Assembly: GCF_004331385.1 (NCBI RefSeq)
Contig: NZ_SJON01000001.1
Span: forward strand, 479,788-543,787
From: Enterobacter quasihormaechei
GTDB taxonomy: Bacteria; Pseudomonadota; Gammaproteobacteria; Enterobacterales; Enterobacteriaceae
Length of the DNA: 64,000 nucleotides
Direction: 5' to 3'
Both the position numbers and the translations under genes were made by a program. Shown piece by piece: positions 18,268 through 27,207 of the stretch (position 1 is its first letter; the number at the start of each line of letters is the position of its first letter). Below the pieces are notes generated by a model that did not search any database, had not been told where the DNA came from, and saw nothing but the letters and a program-made list of their open reading frames with translations.

Positions 18268-19835
18268 CGGACAGCAGCCACGAAAACTGGAAGCCCGCCA
18301 GTAACCCGTGGGCGGTGGCGATTGTGGTCACCCTGGCGGTGTTTATGGAGATTCTGGACACCACCATCGTCAACGTGGCGCTGCCGCACGTGGCGGGGTC
18401 GCTCTCGGCAAGCTACGACGAATCCACCTGGGTGCTGACCAGCTACCTGGTGGCGAACGGCATCGTGCTGCCGATCTCGGCCTTCCTGAGCCGGCTGTTT
18501 GGCCGCAAGCAGTTCTTCCTGATCTGCATTGTGATGTTCACCATCTGCTCGTTCCTGTGCGGCATCGCCACCGAGCTTTGGCAAATCATCCTGTTCCGCG
18601 TGATGCAGGGCTTCTTCGGCGGCGGGTTGCAGCCCACCCAGCAGTCGGTGCTGCTCGACTACTTCAAGCCGGAGGACAGGGGCAAAGCGTTTGGGCTTTC
18701 CTCCATTGCGATTATCGTTGCGCCGGTGCTCGGTCCGACGCTGGGGGGCTGGATCACCGACAACTACTCCTGGCGCTGGGTGTTCTTTATCAACATACCG
18801 GTGGGGATTGTGACGGTGCTGGCGATCTACCAGCTGCTGGAAGATCCGCCGTGGGAGAAAAAGTCGGAAGAGAAGCTCACCGTCGACTGGACGGGGATCG
18901 GCCTGATCGCCCTCGGCCTTGGCTGTTTGCAGGTGATGCTCGACCGGGGCGAAGATGATGACTGGTTCTATTCGAACTTTATCCGCACCTTCGCGGTACT
19001 GACGCTGATTGGCATTATTGGCGCGATCTACTGGCTGATGTATGCCAAAAAGCCGGTGGTGGATCTGCACTGCATGAAGGATCGCAACTTTGCGATCTCC
19101 AGCCTGCTGATGGCGGGGATGGCGATGATCCTGTACGGCAGCTCGGTGGTGATCCCGCAGCTGGCGCAGCAGGATTTGGGCTATACCGCCACCTGGTCCG
19201 GTCTGGTGCTGTCGCCCGGGGCGGTGCTGATTGTGCTGACTATTCCGCTGGTGCTGAAGCTAATGCCGGTGGTGCAGACGCGCTGGATCATCGCCTTTGG
19301 CTTTACCTGCCTGGCGGTATCGTTCTTCTGGTCCCGCACTCTGACCCCGGACATCGATTTCGAGACGCTGGTTCTGTTCCGCAGCGCCCAGTCGATTGGG
19401 CTGGGGTTCCTGTTTGTGCCGCTCACCACCATCGCCTTTATTTCGATCCCAAGGCGGCTCAACGCCGACGCGGCGGCGCTGTTTACCATGTTCCGCAACG
19501 TGGCCGGCTCGATTGGCATTTCGCTGTCGACGGCGGCAATCACCGAGCGCTCGCAGGCGCACAGCGCGCACCTGGCCTACCACGCTTCGCCGTTTAACGA
19601 GCAGTTCCAGCTGGCAATACGCGAAAGTGCGCAGGCGATCCAGAACTTCACCACTCAGGTGGGTGACCCGACCGGCATTGCCACCGGGCGGATGTACCAG
19701 ACGATGATCGAGCAGTCGCGCTTCCTGGCCTACATCGACGTCTTCACCATTCTGAGCGCGGTGGCCTTCTTACTGATTCCGTTTTGTTTGTTGCTCTCGC
19801 CGGTTAAGAGCGAGGGGAGTGCAGGAGCACACTGA
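18264..19835 (+). CDS. EmrB/QacA-type (DHA2) MFS drug efflux transporter
   Basis: The 523-residue inner-membrane protein has 14 predicted helices and the DHA2 signature LDTTIVNVALPHVAGSLSASYDESTWVLTSYLVANGIVLPISAFLSRLFGRK. The proline-rich motif C is seen in APVLGPTLGGWI. Proton-driven export of amphipathic compounds through the partner EmrA-type and OMF proteins is expected; the substrate is unknown. The ATGA overlap with the upstream gene and the TGATG junction downstream indicate translational coupling. Confidence 0.93.
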   Translation: MTDSSHENWKPASNPWAVAIVVTLAVFMEILDTTIVNVALPHVAGSLSASYDESTWVLTSYLVANGIVLPISAFLSRLFGRKQFFLICIVMFTICSFLCGIATELWQIILFRVMQGFFGGGLQPTQQSVLLDYFKPEDRGKAFGLSSIAIIVAPVLGPTLGGWITDNYSWRWVFFINIPVGIVTVLAIYQLLEDPPWEKKSEEKLTVDWTGIGLIALGLGCLQVMLDRGEDDDWFYSNFIRTFAVLTLIGIIGAIYWLMYAKKPVVDLHCMKDRNFAISSLLMAGMAMILYGSSVVIPQLAQQDLGYTATWSGLVLSPGAVLIVLTIPLVLKLMPVVQTRWIIAFGFTCLAVSFFWSRTLTPDIDFETLVLFRSAQSIGLGFLFVPLTTIAFISIPRRLNADAAALFTMFRNVAGSIGISLSTAAITERSQAHSAHLAYHASPFNEQFQLAIRESAQAIQNFTTQVGDPTGIATGRMYQTMIEQSRFLAYIDVFTILSAVAFLLIPFCLLLSPVKSEGSAGAH

Positions 19836-21358
19836 TGATACACAGACGTTTACACCCCCTGATGATAATGATGCTGCTGGTGGGCTGCGCCGTCGGGCCG
19901 GACTACCAGCCGCCCGCGCCGCCCGCCGCCACACACTGGAACGATAAGGGCGACAGCGCGGTGAAATCGCAAACATCTTCCGCCGCCACTAACCCGCGCT
20001 GGTGGAAAACCTTCGGCTCGCCGCAGCTCGACAGCCTGGTTGAGCGCGCCATCGCCGGGAATCTGACGCTACAGCAAACGGTATTGCGCATTGCCGGTGC
20101 GCGCGAACAGATTAACCAGGCGGGCGGGGCGTTTTTCCCGTCGGTGAATGGCAATGTGCAGGCAACGCGCCAGCAGCTTGGGCTGGAAGGGGAGTTAAAA
20201 TCCCACGGCGTGTACGACCAGCTGAATAATGTCGATCCGCAGCTGCGAAGCGCGCTTGGCCCGCTGACGCAGCCGATCAATCTTTACCAGGGCAGCTTTG
20301 ACGCCCAGTGGGAAATCGACCTCTGGGGCAAGGTTCGCCGTCAGGTGGAAGCCGCTGAAGCACAGCAGAAAGCCGCCATCGAACAGCGTAACGATGCGCT
20401 GGTGTCGCTGGAGGCCGAAGTGGCGCGGGCGTGGCTACAGCTGCGCGGGGCGCAGAGCATCATCGCCACGCTTAATACGCAAATTGAGAGCGCGCAGCAG
20501 ACGCTGGATCTGACCGAAAGCCGCCAGCGCGGCGGGCTGTCGCCGCAGATGGACGTGGAAAACGCCCGGGCGCAGCTGGGTAATCTTGAAGCCCAGCTAC
20601 CTCAGTATCAGGCCCAGGAACGCCAGGCGATGAACGGGTTGGCGATCCTGCTCGGTAAACCGCCGGGAGCGCTGGACGCCGAGCTGCAATCAGCGCAGCC
20701 GATGCCCGCGCTGCCGGATATCGTACAGACCGGCATTCCGTCGACGCTGGCCCGCCGCCGTCCCGACGTGCGTGAAGCGGAGGCGAACCTCCACGCCGCC
20801 ACGGCGCAGATTGGCGTCTCGGTGGCTGAACTGTTCCCGAGCTTCACCCTCTCCGGACAGTTTGGCCTGCGCAACAGCGAATCCGGCTGGCTGACCGACT
20901 GGAGCAGCCATTTCTACAGCTTCGGCCCGCAGGTTTCCATTCCGATTTTCCAGGGCGGTCGGCTGGTCTCCAGCGTCAAGGTGGCGCGCGCGCAGCAGGG
21001 CGCTGCGGTGCTGGACTATCGCCAGACGGTGCTGACGGCGCTCGGCGATGTCGAAAACGCGCTGGTGAGCTATCGCACCGATCAGCAGCGTGAGGCGGGT
21101 CTCGCGAAAACCATCGACGCATTGCAAAACGCCTTTGATCTCGCCAGCGACAGCTACCGGCAGGGGATCGCCAGCTTTATCGACGTGCTGGACGCCCAGC
21201 GTCAGCTGGCCCAGGCCGAACAGCAGCGCGCGCAGGCGCAGGTGCAAAGCGCGCTTGACCTGGTAGCGCTTTATAAAGCCCTCGGCGGCGGCTGGGAGCC
21301 GTATCAGCAGGTTCGACTGCCGGATTATGCTGTCTTTGGCGACGCTCCGCGCGGATAA
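19835..21358 (+). CDS. Outer-membrane factor lipoprotein (NodT/OprM family)
   Basis: The 507-residue protein has a lipoprotein signal with lipobox LVGC (Cys18) followed by AVGPDYQPPAPP, the standard start of OprM/NodT channels. Two outer-membrane-efflux repeats follow, each with long helices (for example QVEAAEAQQKAAIEQRNDALVSLEAEVARAWLQL and DVLDAQRQLAQAEQQRAQAQVQSALDLVALYKALGGGW). It forms the trimeric exit duct. A dedicated outer-membrane factor makes this pump independent of TolC, unlike classical EmrAB. Its ATG shares one base with the preceding stop. Confidence 0.92.
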   Translation: MIHRRLHPLMIMMLLVGCAVGPDYQPPAPPAATHWNDKGDSAVKSQTSSAATNPRWWKTFGSPQLDSLVERAIAGNLTLQQTVLRIAGAREQINQAGGAFFPSVNGNVQATRQQLGLEGELKSHGVYDQLNNVDPQLRSALGPLTQPINLYQGSFDAQWEIDLWGKVRRQVEAAEAQQKAAIEQRNDALVSLEAEVARAWLQLRGAQSIIATLNTQIESAQQTLDLTESRQRGGLSPQMDVENARAQLGNLEAQLPQYQAQERQAMNGLAILLGKPPGALDAELQSAQPMPALPDIVQTGIPSTLARRRPDVREAEANLHAATAQIGVSVAELFPSFTLSGQFGLRNSESGWLTDWSSHFYSFGPQVSIPIFQGGRLVSSVKVARAQQGAAVLDYRQTVLTALGDVENALVSYRTDQQREAGLAKTIDALQNAFDLASDSYRQGIASFIDVLDAQRQLAQAEQQRAQAQVQSALDLVALYKALGGGWEPYQQVRLPDYAVFGDAPRG

Positions 21359-21379
21359 ACTGCTAAAGGTGGCAACTCT

Positions 21380-21412
21380 GGCCGGATCCGCGCAGCGAAT
21401 CCGGCCTTTTTA
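21380..21412 (+). terminator. Rho-independent terminator of the efflux operon
   Basis: GGCCGGAT, an 11-base loop and ATCCGGCC followed by TTTTT, about 20 bases after the operon's last stop. Confidence 0.85.
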
Positions 21413-21522
21413 CTGGCGCGTGAAATCATATTTTGACCGGACAACGTTAAGCATTTTTCAGCCAACAAAAAGTTAATGACTGGCACGATAATTCAGCTCT
21501 TACTTACTTAAGGGAACTAAGA

Positions 21523-21891
21523 ATGAGCTGGAACAAAGACGTTGCTGTTTCACACCTCCGATCACATGCTCTTGGTCGTTCACATAACGAATGTGCGACT
21601 TTTACCCGAGAGGCTATAGCCGCTGGAGGCATACGGCTGGAGAGAACGCTAAACGCAAAAGATTACGGGCAATCTTTACTGCGTGCGGGATTTCGTGAAG
21701 TCCCGCCCGGTTCAACATTATTGAGCGGTGATGTCGCTGTTATTCAACCCTATCCGGGAGGAAACTCCAGCGGGCATATGACAATGTATGATGGGACGCA
21801 GTGGATCTCAGATTTCCGACAGCGCAGCATGTACCCCGGGCCGGGTTATCGCAGGGCCCAGCCAGCTTTTAAAGTTTACAGGATGAATTGA
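21523..21891 (+). CDS. Putative Cys-His peptidoglycan amidase (CHAP/NlpC-like toxin)
   Basis: The 122-residue protein has no signal peptide. It has a cysteine in HNECATFTREAI (Cys24) at the start of a helix, and a histidine in SGHMTMYDG (His85) followed by QWISDF with Asp97. This is the Cys-His(-Asp) layout of papain-like CHAP or NlpC/P60 peptidoglycan hydrolases. A leaderless small amidase directly followed by a periplasmic lipoprotein is the arrangement of type VI secretion amidase effectors and their immunity proteins. Base composition is more AT-rich than the flanking operons, which suggests transfer. Function is inferred from pattern only. Confidence 0.65.
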   Translation: MSWNKDVAVSHLRSHALGRSHNECATFTREAIAAGGIRLERTLNAKDYGQSLLRAGFREVPPGSTLLSGDVAVIQPYPGGNSSGHMTMYDGTQWISDFRQRSMYPGPGYRRAQPAFKVYRMN

Positions 21892-22388
21892 TGCGAGCCG
21901 CAATAGTGTTATGCATTTGCTTGCTCTCTGCTTGCTCGGTTAAGCCGGATCAATGCGCGCCGACGCGGGTGCACTCTTTTTACTCCACTTATCTGATGTC
22001 ACTTACAAGTAGCGACAATGAATATTCGCCGTCTGATCTGCGCGAATATGTCTCTGCTGACACGATTAAGAGACTGGACGATATAGAGTCGATACCCGAA
22101 CAAGACCTGCTTGGATCTGATTACTTCGCTTATGCGCAGGACTATGATCCTTCATGGGTGTCGGCGTTAAATGTCGGGTCAGCCAAATCGTTTATGGGCG
22201 GAGAGGTTATGCCGGTCTGGATTGGAAGAGAAAACGGCGGAAAAGTAGAGTTACGGGTATTCGTTCGGCGAGAATCTGGCACATGGAAGATATACAGGGT
22301 TCAGGACGTAACCGATCGCTACGAGCACCCTATATTCAATGCCGGAGCAATTGCCCAGGCAAAAGTTGCGGCAGAAAGCGGGCTTTAA
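21891..22388 (+). CDS. Periplasmic lipoprotein, probable immunity protein (DUF3828/YbjP-like)
   Basis: The 165-residue product starts at ATG 21891, sharing one base with the amidase stop (TGATG); a TTG one codon earlier is possible. It has a lipoprotein signal MRAAIVLCICLLSAC with Cys15 and serine next, predicting outer-membrane anchoring facing the periplasm. The rest resembles DUF3828/YbjP-type domains: an N-terminal helix (VHSFYSTYLMSLTSS), then strands ending VELRVFVRRESGTWKIYRVQDV. Its location and coupling suggest that it neutralises the amidase in the periplasm. The domain assignment is from memory. Confidence 0.65.
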   Translation: MRAAIVLCICLLSACSVKPDQCAPTRVHSFYSTYLMSLTSSDNEYSPSDLREYVSADTIKRLDDIESIPEQDLLGSDYFAYAQDYDPSWVSALNVGSAKSFMGGEVMPVWIGRENGGKVELRVFVRRESGTWKIYRVQDVTDRYEHPIFNAGAIAQAKVAAESGL

Positions 22389-22404
22389 ACATTAAACAGG
22401 AACT

Positions 22405-22431
22405 CAGCCTCGGCAACGGCCGGGGCTTTTT
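22405..22431 (+). terminator. Rho-independent terminator of the amidase-lipoprotein cassette
   Basis: AGCCTCGGC, a short loop and GCCGGGGCT followed by TTTTT. Confidence 0.8.
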
Positions 22432-22487
22432 ATTTCCAACAACCTCACAAAAAACGATCCTCCCCTTTGATCGAAATTTCATCTTCG

Positions 22488-22531
22488 CCTATATGACTAG
22501 TCATGAAATTTTAAATGACTAGTCATATAGG
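22488..22531. promoter_or_regulatory. Double palindromic operator of the beta-glucoside operon
   Basis: Two copies of ATGACTAGTCAT (22493-22504 and 22515-22526), each self-complementary and 22 bases apart centre to centre, sit inside a larger perfect 17-base inverted repeat with a 10-base spacer. The right arm touches the GGAGAG ribosome site of the next gene. It is the likely target of the GntR-family regulator encoded at the end of the operon. Confidence 0.8.
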
Positions 22532-22539
22532 GAGAGAGC

Positions 22540-23916
22540 ATGAACAATTCACTGCCAGCCAACTTTTTATGGGGCAACTCGGTGTCCAGCATGCAGACGG
22601 AAGGGGCCTGGAACGAGGGCGGGAAGGGGATGTCGGTGTACGACATTCGTGAGGCCGGGGAAAACGTTTCCGACTGGAAGGTGGCGACCGACTCCTACCA
22701 CCGCTACCGGGAAGATTTCGACCTGATGCAGGATCTGGGCATGAACTGCTACCGCTTCCAGATCTCCTGGAGCCGCGTCTGCCCGCTGGGTGACGGCGAG
22801 TTCAACGACGAGGGCATCGCCTTTTACGACCGCTTTATTGACGATCTGCTCGCCCGCGGTATCGAGCCGATGGTCTGCCTCTACCACTTCGATATGCCGC
22901 TGGCGCTGGCGCAGGAGTACAACGGCTTCAACGATCGCCGCGTGGTGGAAGCCTTTATCCGCTACGGCAAAAAGATGATCGACTGCTTCGGGGACCGGGT
23001 GAAGTACTGGCTGACCTTCAACGAGCAGAACATTTTCCATATGCCGGAAGCGTTCCGCATTTCCGGCTATATGAAGGGCGAGAAGACTCTGCGCGAGCTG
23101 TATGAGCTTCAGCACCATGCGATGGTGGCGCACATGTCGCTGACCGAATACCTGCACCAGACGAAACCGGGCCAGCTAATGGGCGGCATGCTGGCGCACC
23201 AGCTGATTTATCCGGCCACCTGCAAGCCGCGCGATATCTTCTGCGCCCAGCAGTATGACGAGTTCCTCAACCAGAACCTGCTGCGCGTCTTCGCAGGCCA
23301 GGGCTACAGCCCGGCGGTGATGGCGGTGGTGGAGCAGGAGGGCTTTGGTGATATCTATCGCGCCGACGATCTCGCTTTGTTCGCGCGCACGAAAAACGAC
23401 TTTATGGCCTTCAGCTACTACGCCAGTAAAACGCTGGACAGCGATGCGATCCCGGAAGGCACGCCGGTGAACAATTACCTCCTGCACGGCGAGAAAAATA
23501 ACCCGTACCTGAAGGCCACCGAGTGGAACTGGCAGATCGATCCGCTGGGCTTTCGCACCATCATTACCCGCTACGCCAACGACTGGCGCATGCCGGTCTT
23601 TCCGATTGAAAACGGCATAGGGGTGATTGAATCCTGGGACGGGGTCAACCCGATTGAGGATACCTACCGCATCGACTACCACCGGGCGCATATCGAGGCC
23701 ATGAAAGACGCGATGTTCGAGGATGGCGCAGAGGTCATTGGCTACCTCGGCTGGGGATTGATTGACATTCTCAGCTCGCAGGGCGACATGCGCAAGCGCT
23801 ACGGCGTGGTCTACGTCAACCGCGAGAATCACGACCTGAAAGACCTGAAGCGCGTGCCGAAGAAGAGCTACGCGTGGTTAAAACAGGTTATCCATACCAA
23901 CGGACGCGAGATGTAA
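22540..23916 (+). CDS. 6-phospho-beta-glucosidase, glycoside hydrolase family 1
   Basis: The 458-residue cytoplasmic enzyme has the GH1 start FLWGNSVSSMQTEGAW, the acid/base glutamate in TFNEQN (Glu162) and the nucleophile in PIENGIG (Glu357). The C-terminal segment LSSQGDMRKRYGVVYVN fits the phospho-sugar branch, in which a polar residue and lysine bind the 6-phosphate. It would split beta-glucoside 6-phosphates brought in by the PTS permease encoded next. It is the first gene of an operon controlled by the double operator just upstream. It resembles BglA/AscB-type enzymes but is not clearly any of them. Confidence 0.92.
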   Translation: MNNSLPANFLWGNSVSSMQTEGAWNEGGKGMSVYDIREAGENVSDWKVATDSYHRYREDFDLMQDLGMNCYRFQISWSRVCPLGDGEFNDEGIAFYDRFIDDLLARGIEPMVCLYHFDMPLALAQEYNGFNDRRVVEAFIRYGKKMIDCFGDRVKYWLTFNEQNIFHMPEAFRISGYMKGEKTLRELYELQHHAMVAHMSLTEYLHQTKPGQLMGGMLAHQLIYPATCKPRDIFCAQQYDEFLNQNLLRVFAGQGYSPAVMAVVEQEGFGDIYRADDLALFARTKNDFMAFSYYASKTLDSDAIPEGTPVNNYLLHGEKNNPYLKATEWNWQIDPLGFRTIITRYANDWRMPVFPIENGIGVIESWDGVNPIEDTYRIDYHRAHIEAMKDAMFEDGAEVIGYLGWGLIDILSSQGDMRKRYGVVYVNRENHDLKDLKRVPKKSYAWLKQVIHTNGREM

Positions 23917-23967
23917 GCCGTACGCTGCCGGGCCGTTTTTGTGACTGATTGATGGGAACTATCCGCT

Positions 23968-25290
23968 ATGTCTGAAGCAAAAATAACACCGCACATGCAG
24001 TCTTTTGTCGATAAATTTGTTGAGTTCTCGGCGCGCCTGGCAAACCAGGTGCACCTGCGCTCCCTGCGCGATGCCTTCGCCACGGTGATGCCGATTTTCA
24101 TCCTCGCCGGTCTGGCGGTGCTGGTGAACAACGTGGTGTTCCCGTGGATTTTTGAGGGTGACACGCTCACACAGTTTAAGGTGTGGGGCGAGGCGATCGT
24201 CAACGGCACGCTGAACATCGCCGCGCTGCTGCTGGCCCCAATGATCGCCTGGTCGCTGGCGCGCAACAAAGATTTCGACAATCCGGTCTCGGCAGTGGTT
24301 ATCGCCGTCAGCAGCTTTATCATCATGATGCCGATGCGCTTACAGATTACGCCCGTCGGCAGCGAGGCCACGGTGAACGTCACCCAGGTGCTGACGTTCG
24401 CCAATATCGGCTCCACCGGGATTTTCGCCGGGGTGCTGATTGGCCTGCTCTCCACCGAGCTATTCATCGCCATTTCGCGGCTGAAGGCGCTGCACATTTC
24501 GCTGGGGGAAAACGTGCCTCCGGCGGTGAGCAAATCCTTTACCGCGCTGATCCCGACCATTCTCACGCTGTCGCTGTTTGCGGTGCTGGCGGCGCTGCTG
24601 GCGAACGTGCTGCACACGGACCTGATCCACCTCATTACGACCTTTATCCAGCAGCCGCTGCGGCTGATCAACACCAGCCTGCCGGGGACGATTTTCATCT
24701 ACAGCTTCGGTAACTTCCTGTTCACGCTCGGTATTCATCAGTCGGTGGTCAACAGCGTGGTGCTGGAGCCGTTCCTGCTGATTAACACCAATGAAAACAT
24801 GCTGGCCTTCGCCAACGGACAATCGATCCCGCACATCATCAACAACATCTTTGTGCCGACGTTTGGCATGGTGGGCGGTACGGGCAGCACGATCTCGCTG
24901 CTGATCGCCATTTTTATCTTCTCCCGACAAAAGTCGGCGAAGCAGGTGGCGCGGCTGTCGCTGGCGCCGGGCCTGTTCAACATCAACGAGCCGGTGATTT
25001 TCGGCCTGCCGATTGTCTTTAACCTGCCGCTGATGATCCCGTTTGTGCTGCTGCCCGCCATCGGCATTTATTTTGCGTGGCTCTGTACCACGCTGGGGCT
25101 GATGTCGCGCTGCGTGGTGATGATCCCGTGGACCACGCCGCCGATCCTCAGCGCCTGGCTGGCGACGGCGGGAGACTGGCGCGCCGTGGTGGTGCAGTTG
25201 GCAATCATTGTATTTGGTGTATTCTTCTACCTGCCTTTCCTCAAGGTGGCCGAGAGAGTGGCGCTGAAGAACAGCGGGACAGAAAACTAA
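23968..25290 (+). CDS. PTS EIIC permease, lactose/cellobiose family
   Basis: The 440-residue membrane protein has about ten helices and the family pattern MQSFVDKFVEFSARLANQVHLRSLRDAFATVMPIFILAGLAVLVNN near its start, with the substrate region NINEPVIFGLPIVFNLPLMIPF. It imports and helps phosphorylate a beta-glucoside or diglucoside. No EIIA or EIIB gene lies nearby, so phosphate must come from EIIA/EIIB proteins encoded elsewhere, such as the chb or a cel system. It lies 51 bases after the glucosidase and 15 before the regulator. Confidence 0.9.
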   Translation: MSEAKITPHMQSFVDKFVEFSARLANQVHLRSLRDAFATVMPIFILAGLAVLVNNVVFPWIFEGDTLTQFKVWGEAIVNGTLNIAALLLAPMIAWSLARNKDFDNPVSAVVIAVSSFIIMMPMRLQITPVGSEATVNVTQVLTFANIGSTGIFAGVLIGLLSTELFIAISRLKALHISLGENVPPAVSKSFTALIPTILTLSLFAVLAALLANVLHTDLIHLITTFIQQPLRLINTSLPGTIFIYSFGNFLFTLGIHQSVVNSVVLEPFLLINTNENMLAFANGQSIPHIINNIFVPTFGMVGGTGSTISLLIAIFIFSRQKSAKQVARLSLAPGLFNINEPVIFGLPIVFNLPLMIPFVLLPAIGIYFAWLCTTLGLMSRCVVMIPWTTPPILSAWLATAGDWRAVVVQLAIIVFGVFFYLPFLKVAERVALKNSGTEN

Positions 25291-25305
25291 TCAGAAGGAA
25301 GGACG

Positions 25306-26022
25306 ATGGCGGCGAAGTACATCACCATAGCGCGGGAAATCAAAAAACGCATTATCAGCCAGCAGTACGCCGCCAATGAACCGCTGCCGGACCAGTTTGC
25401 GCTGGCGGCGGAGTTCAGCACCAGCCGGATGACCATTCAGCAGGCGATGCGCCAGCTGATCGTTGAAGGGCTGGTCTATACGCGTCAGGGGCAGGGGACC
25501 TTCATTCGCAAAAACTTTCTCCAGCTTTCGCAGTGGGATCTCTCCGGCAGCGACTACTTCGGGGCGACCAAAACCTGGGAGCATTTAGGCACGGTGACGA
25601 GCAAGGTGGTGCATTTCGAGTTGCGCTTCCCGAACGAGAAAGAACAGGCGTCGCTGATGATAAACCCGGATGCGCCGATCTACGACTTCATCCGCCTGCG
25701 CTTGCTGAACGGTGAGCCCATGTCGCTGGACGCCACGGTGATGCCGCTCAATCTGGTGCCCGGCCTGAACAAAGCCCATCTTGAGAGTTCGGTGTTCCAG
25801 TACGTTCAGGAGACGCTGGGGCTGAAGATCATGGGGTCATATCGGGTGGTGAGGGCGCTGAAGCCCAGTGCGCTGGATATGCAGCATCTGATCTGCGAGC
25901 AAACCGATCCGGTGCTGGAGGTGGAGCAGGTGATCTATCTGGAGGACGGCACGCCGCTGGAGTACGCCCACTGCCATTATCGCTACGATCATGGCGGCAT
26001 CGTTATCGTAAATAACGGATAA
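25306..26022 (+). CDS. GntR/HutC-family regulator with UTRA domain
   Basis: The 238-residue protein has an N-terminal winged helix (YITIAREIKKRIISQQYAANEPLPDQFALAAEFSTSRMTIQQAMRQLIVEGLVYTRQGQGTFI) and a C-terminal UTRA ligand-binding domain (from about residue 90, ending LEYAHCHYRYDHGGIVI). Such regulators usually repress a PTS operon until the phosphosugar binds. As the third gene of the operon it would regulate its own synthesis through the palindromes at 22488-22531. A strong bidirectional terminator follows. Confidence 0.9.
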   Translation: MAAKYITIAREIKKRIISQQYAANEPLPDQFALAAEFSTSRMTIQQAMRQLIVEGLVYTRQGQGTFIRKNFLQLSQWDLSGSDYFGATKTWEHLGTVTSKVVHFELRFPNEKEQASLMINPDAPIYDFIRLRLLNGEPMSLDATVMPLNLVPGLNKAHLESSVFQYVQETLGLKIMGSYRVVRALKPSALDMQHLICEQTDPVLEVEQVIYLEDGTPLEYAHCHYRYDHGGIVIVNNG

Positions 26023-26052
26023 AAAAAAGCGGGCACCGTGGCCCGCTTTTTT
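26022..26052. terminator. Bidirectional terminator between gntR-type gene and ldtB
   Basis: AAAAAAAGCGGGC, a six-base loop and GCCCGCTTTTTT, symmetrical and located between convergent genes. Confidence 0.92.
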
Positions 26053-26064
26053 GACGTTTCGCAA

Positions 26065-26985
26065 TCAGTTCAGACGTACCGGCATACCGGAACGGTTCTG
26101 AATCGCCTGGTCAACGACGGTCGTTTCAACATCCGCCTGAGAGGTCACGGCCTGCACCGCGCTGGTCAGCTTAATCGGCACGATTTCGTTGTTGTTGATC
26201 TGATCTTCGCTGGTGGACAGCGGGTTGTGCACTTCAATGTAACGGCTACCGTCCGGCTCGGAGGTCGCTTTCACCGGTTCGTTGATGAACTGCACGCGCG
26301 TGCCGACCGGCACGTTTTCAAACAGGAACTTAATGTCGTCGTTACGCAGACGCACGCAGCCGTGGCTCACGCGCAGGCCGATACCGAAGTTGGCGTTGGT
26401 GCCGTGGATGGCATACAGACGGCCAATGTACAGCGCGTACAGACCCATCGGGTTATCCGGGCCGGCAGGTACAACGGCAGGCAGCGGCTCGCCCGCAGCG
26501 ATGTATTCCGCGTGCATTTTGGCGGTCGGCGTCCAGGTTGGGCCCGCTTTCTTACGCTCAACTTTGGTGGTCCAGTTCAGCGGGGTATCTTTGCCCAGCT
26601 GGCCGATGCCGATAGGCAGCACGATCACCGTGTTGGTGCCTTTCGGGTAGTAATACAGACGCATTTCGGCGCTGTTGATCACGATACCTTCGTGAACGGT
26701 ATCCGGCAGGATCAGCTGCTGCGGAATGTTAAGCACCGTGCCCGCTTTTGGCAGGTACGGGTCAACGCCCGGGTTAGCTTCCAGCATGTTAGACAGGCCG
26801 AGCTGGTACTGCGCCGCGAAGTATTCCAGCGGCTGGGTGTTACCTTCCGGAACCGTCACCACCTGGTTTTCACCCACCAGACGGCTTCCGTCTGTCGGCA
26901 GGGGATACGTCACCGCAGACGCGGTCTTACAAAAACCTACTACGGCTAACGCCGCCGCAAAAAGCGTTGTTAATTTCATGTTCAT
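26065..26985 (-). CDS. ldtB: LdtB, L,D-transpeptidase anchoring Braun lipoprotein
   Basis: The 306-residue periplasmic enzyme ([30 protein letters not shown]) matches E. coli LdtB/YbiS. After the signal peptide comes a LysM-like peptidoglycan-binding region ([30 protein letters not shown]), then a YkuD catalytic domain with the cysteine in [12 protein letters not shown]. It links Lpp to meso-diaminopimelate in the cell wall. A second methionine two residues in could also start. The gene is followed by the bidirectional terminator and diverges from ybiT. Confidence 0.96.
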   Translation of the reverse strand: MNMKLTTLFAAALAVVGFCKTASAVTYPLPTDGSRLVGENQVVTVPEGNTQPLEYFAAQYQLGLSNMLEANPGVDPYLPKAGTVLNIPQQLILPDTVHEGIVINSAEMRLYYYPKGTNTVIVLPIGIGQLGKDTPLNWTTKVERKKAGPTWTPTAKMHAEYIAAGEPLPAVVPAGPDNPMGLYALYIGRLYAIHGTNANFGIGLRVSHGCVRLRNDDIKFLFENVPVGTRVQFINEPVKATSEPDGSRYIEVHNPLSTSEDQINNNEIVPIKLTSAVQAVTSQADVETTVVDQAIQNRSGMPVRLN

Positions 26986-27207
26986 GTTATGCGAGGTATC
27001 TAAGCCATTCTGGCGATGAGTTGATAAGACTGAATCTGTAATGGGAGCGCATTATATGTGCATTCCCGTTAACTGGGAATTCAGATGTGTACGAAATCAC
27101 ATTTTTTTCGATTTTGTTAAAGTTTAGTGGATTACCGCAACACGGGATCTCAATTCGGAATTGTGGCATAATGCCGTGTTTATCACACTTTTCGCAGGAA
27201 TCTCTCC

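Noticed and set aside
17868..19070. 400-codon ORF on the minus strand
   Set aside because: Antisense of the emrA/emrB-type genes with no ribosome site and no recognisable motif.
26038..26949. 303-codon ORF opposite ldtB
   Set aside because: Mirror of a conserved gene; it begins inside the bidirectional terminator.
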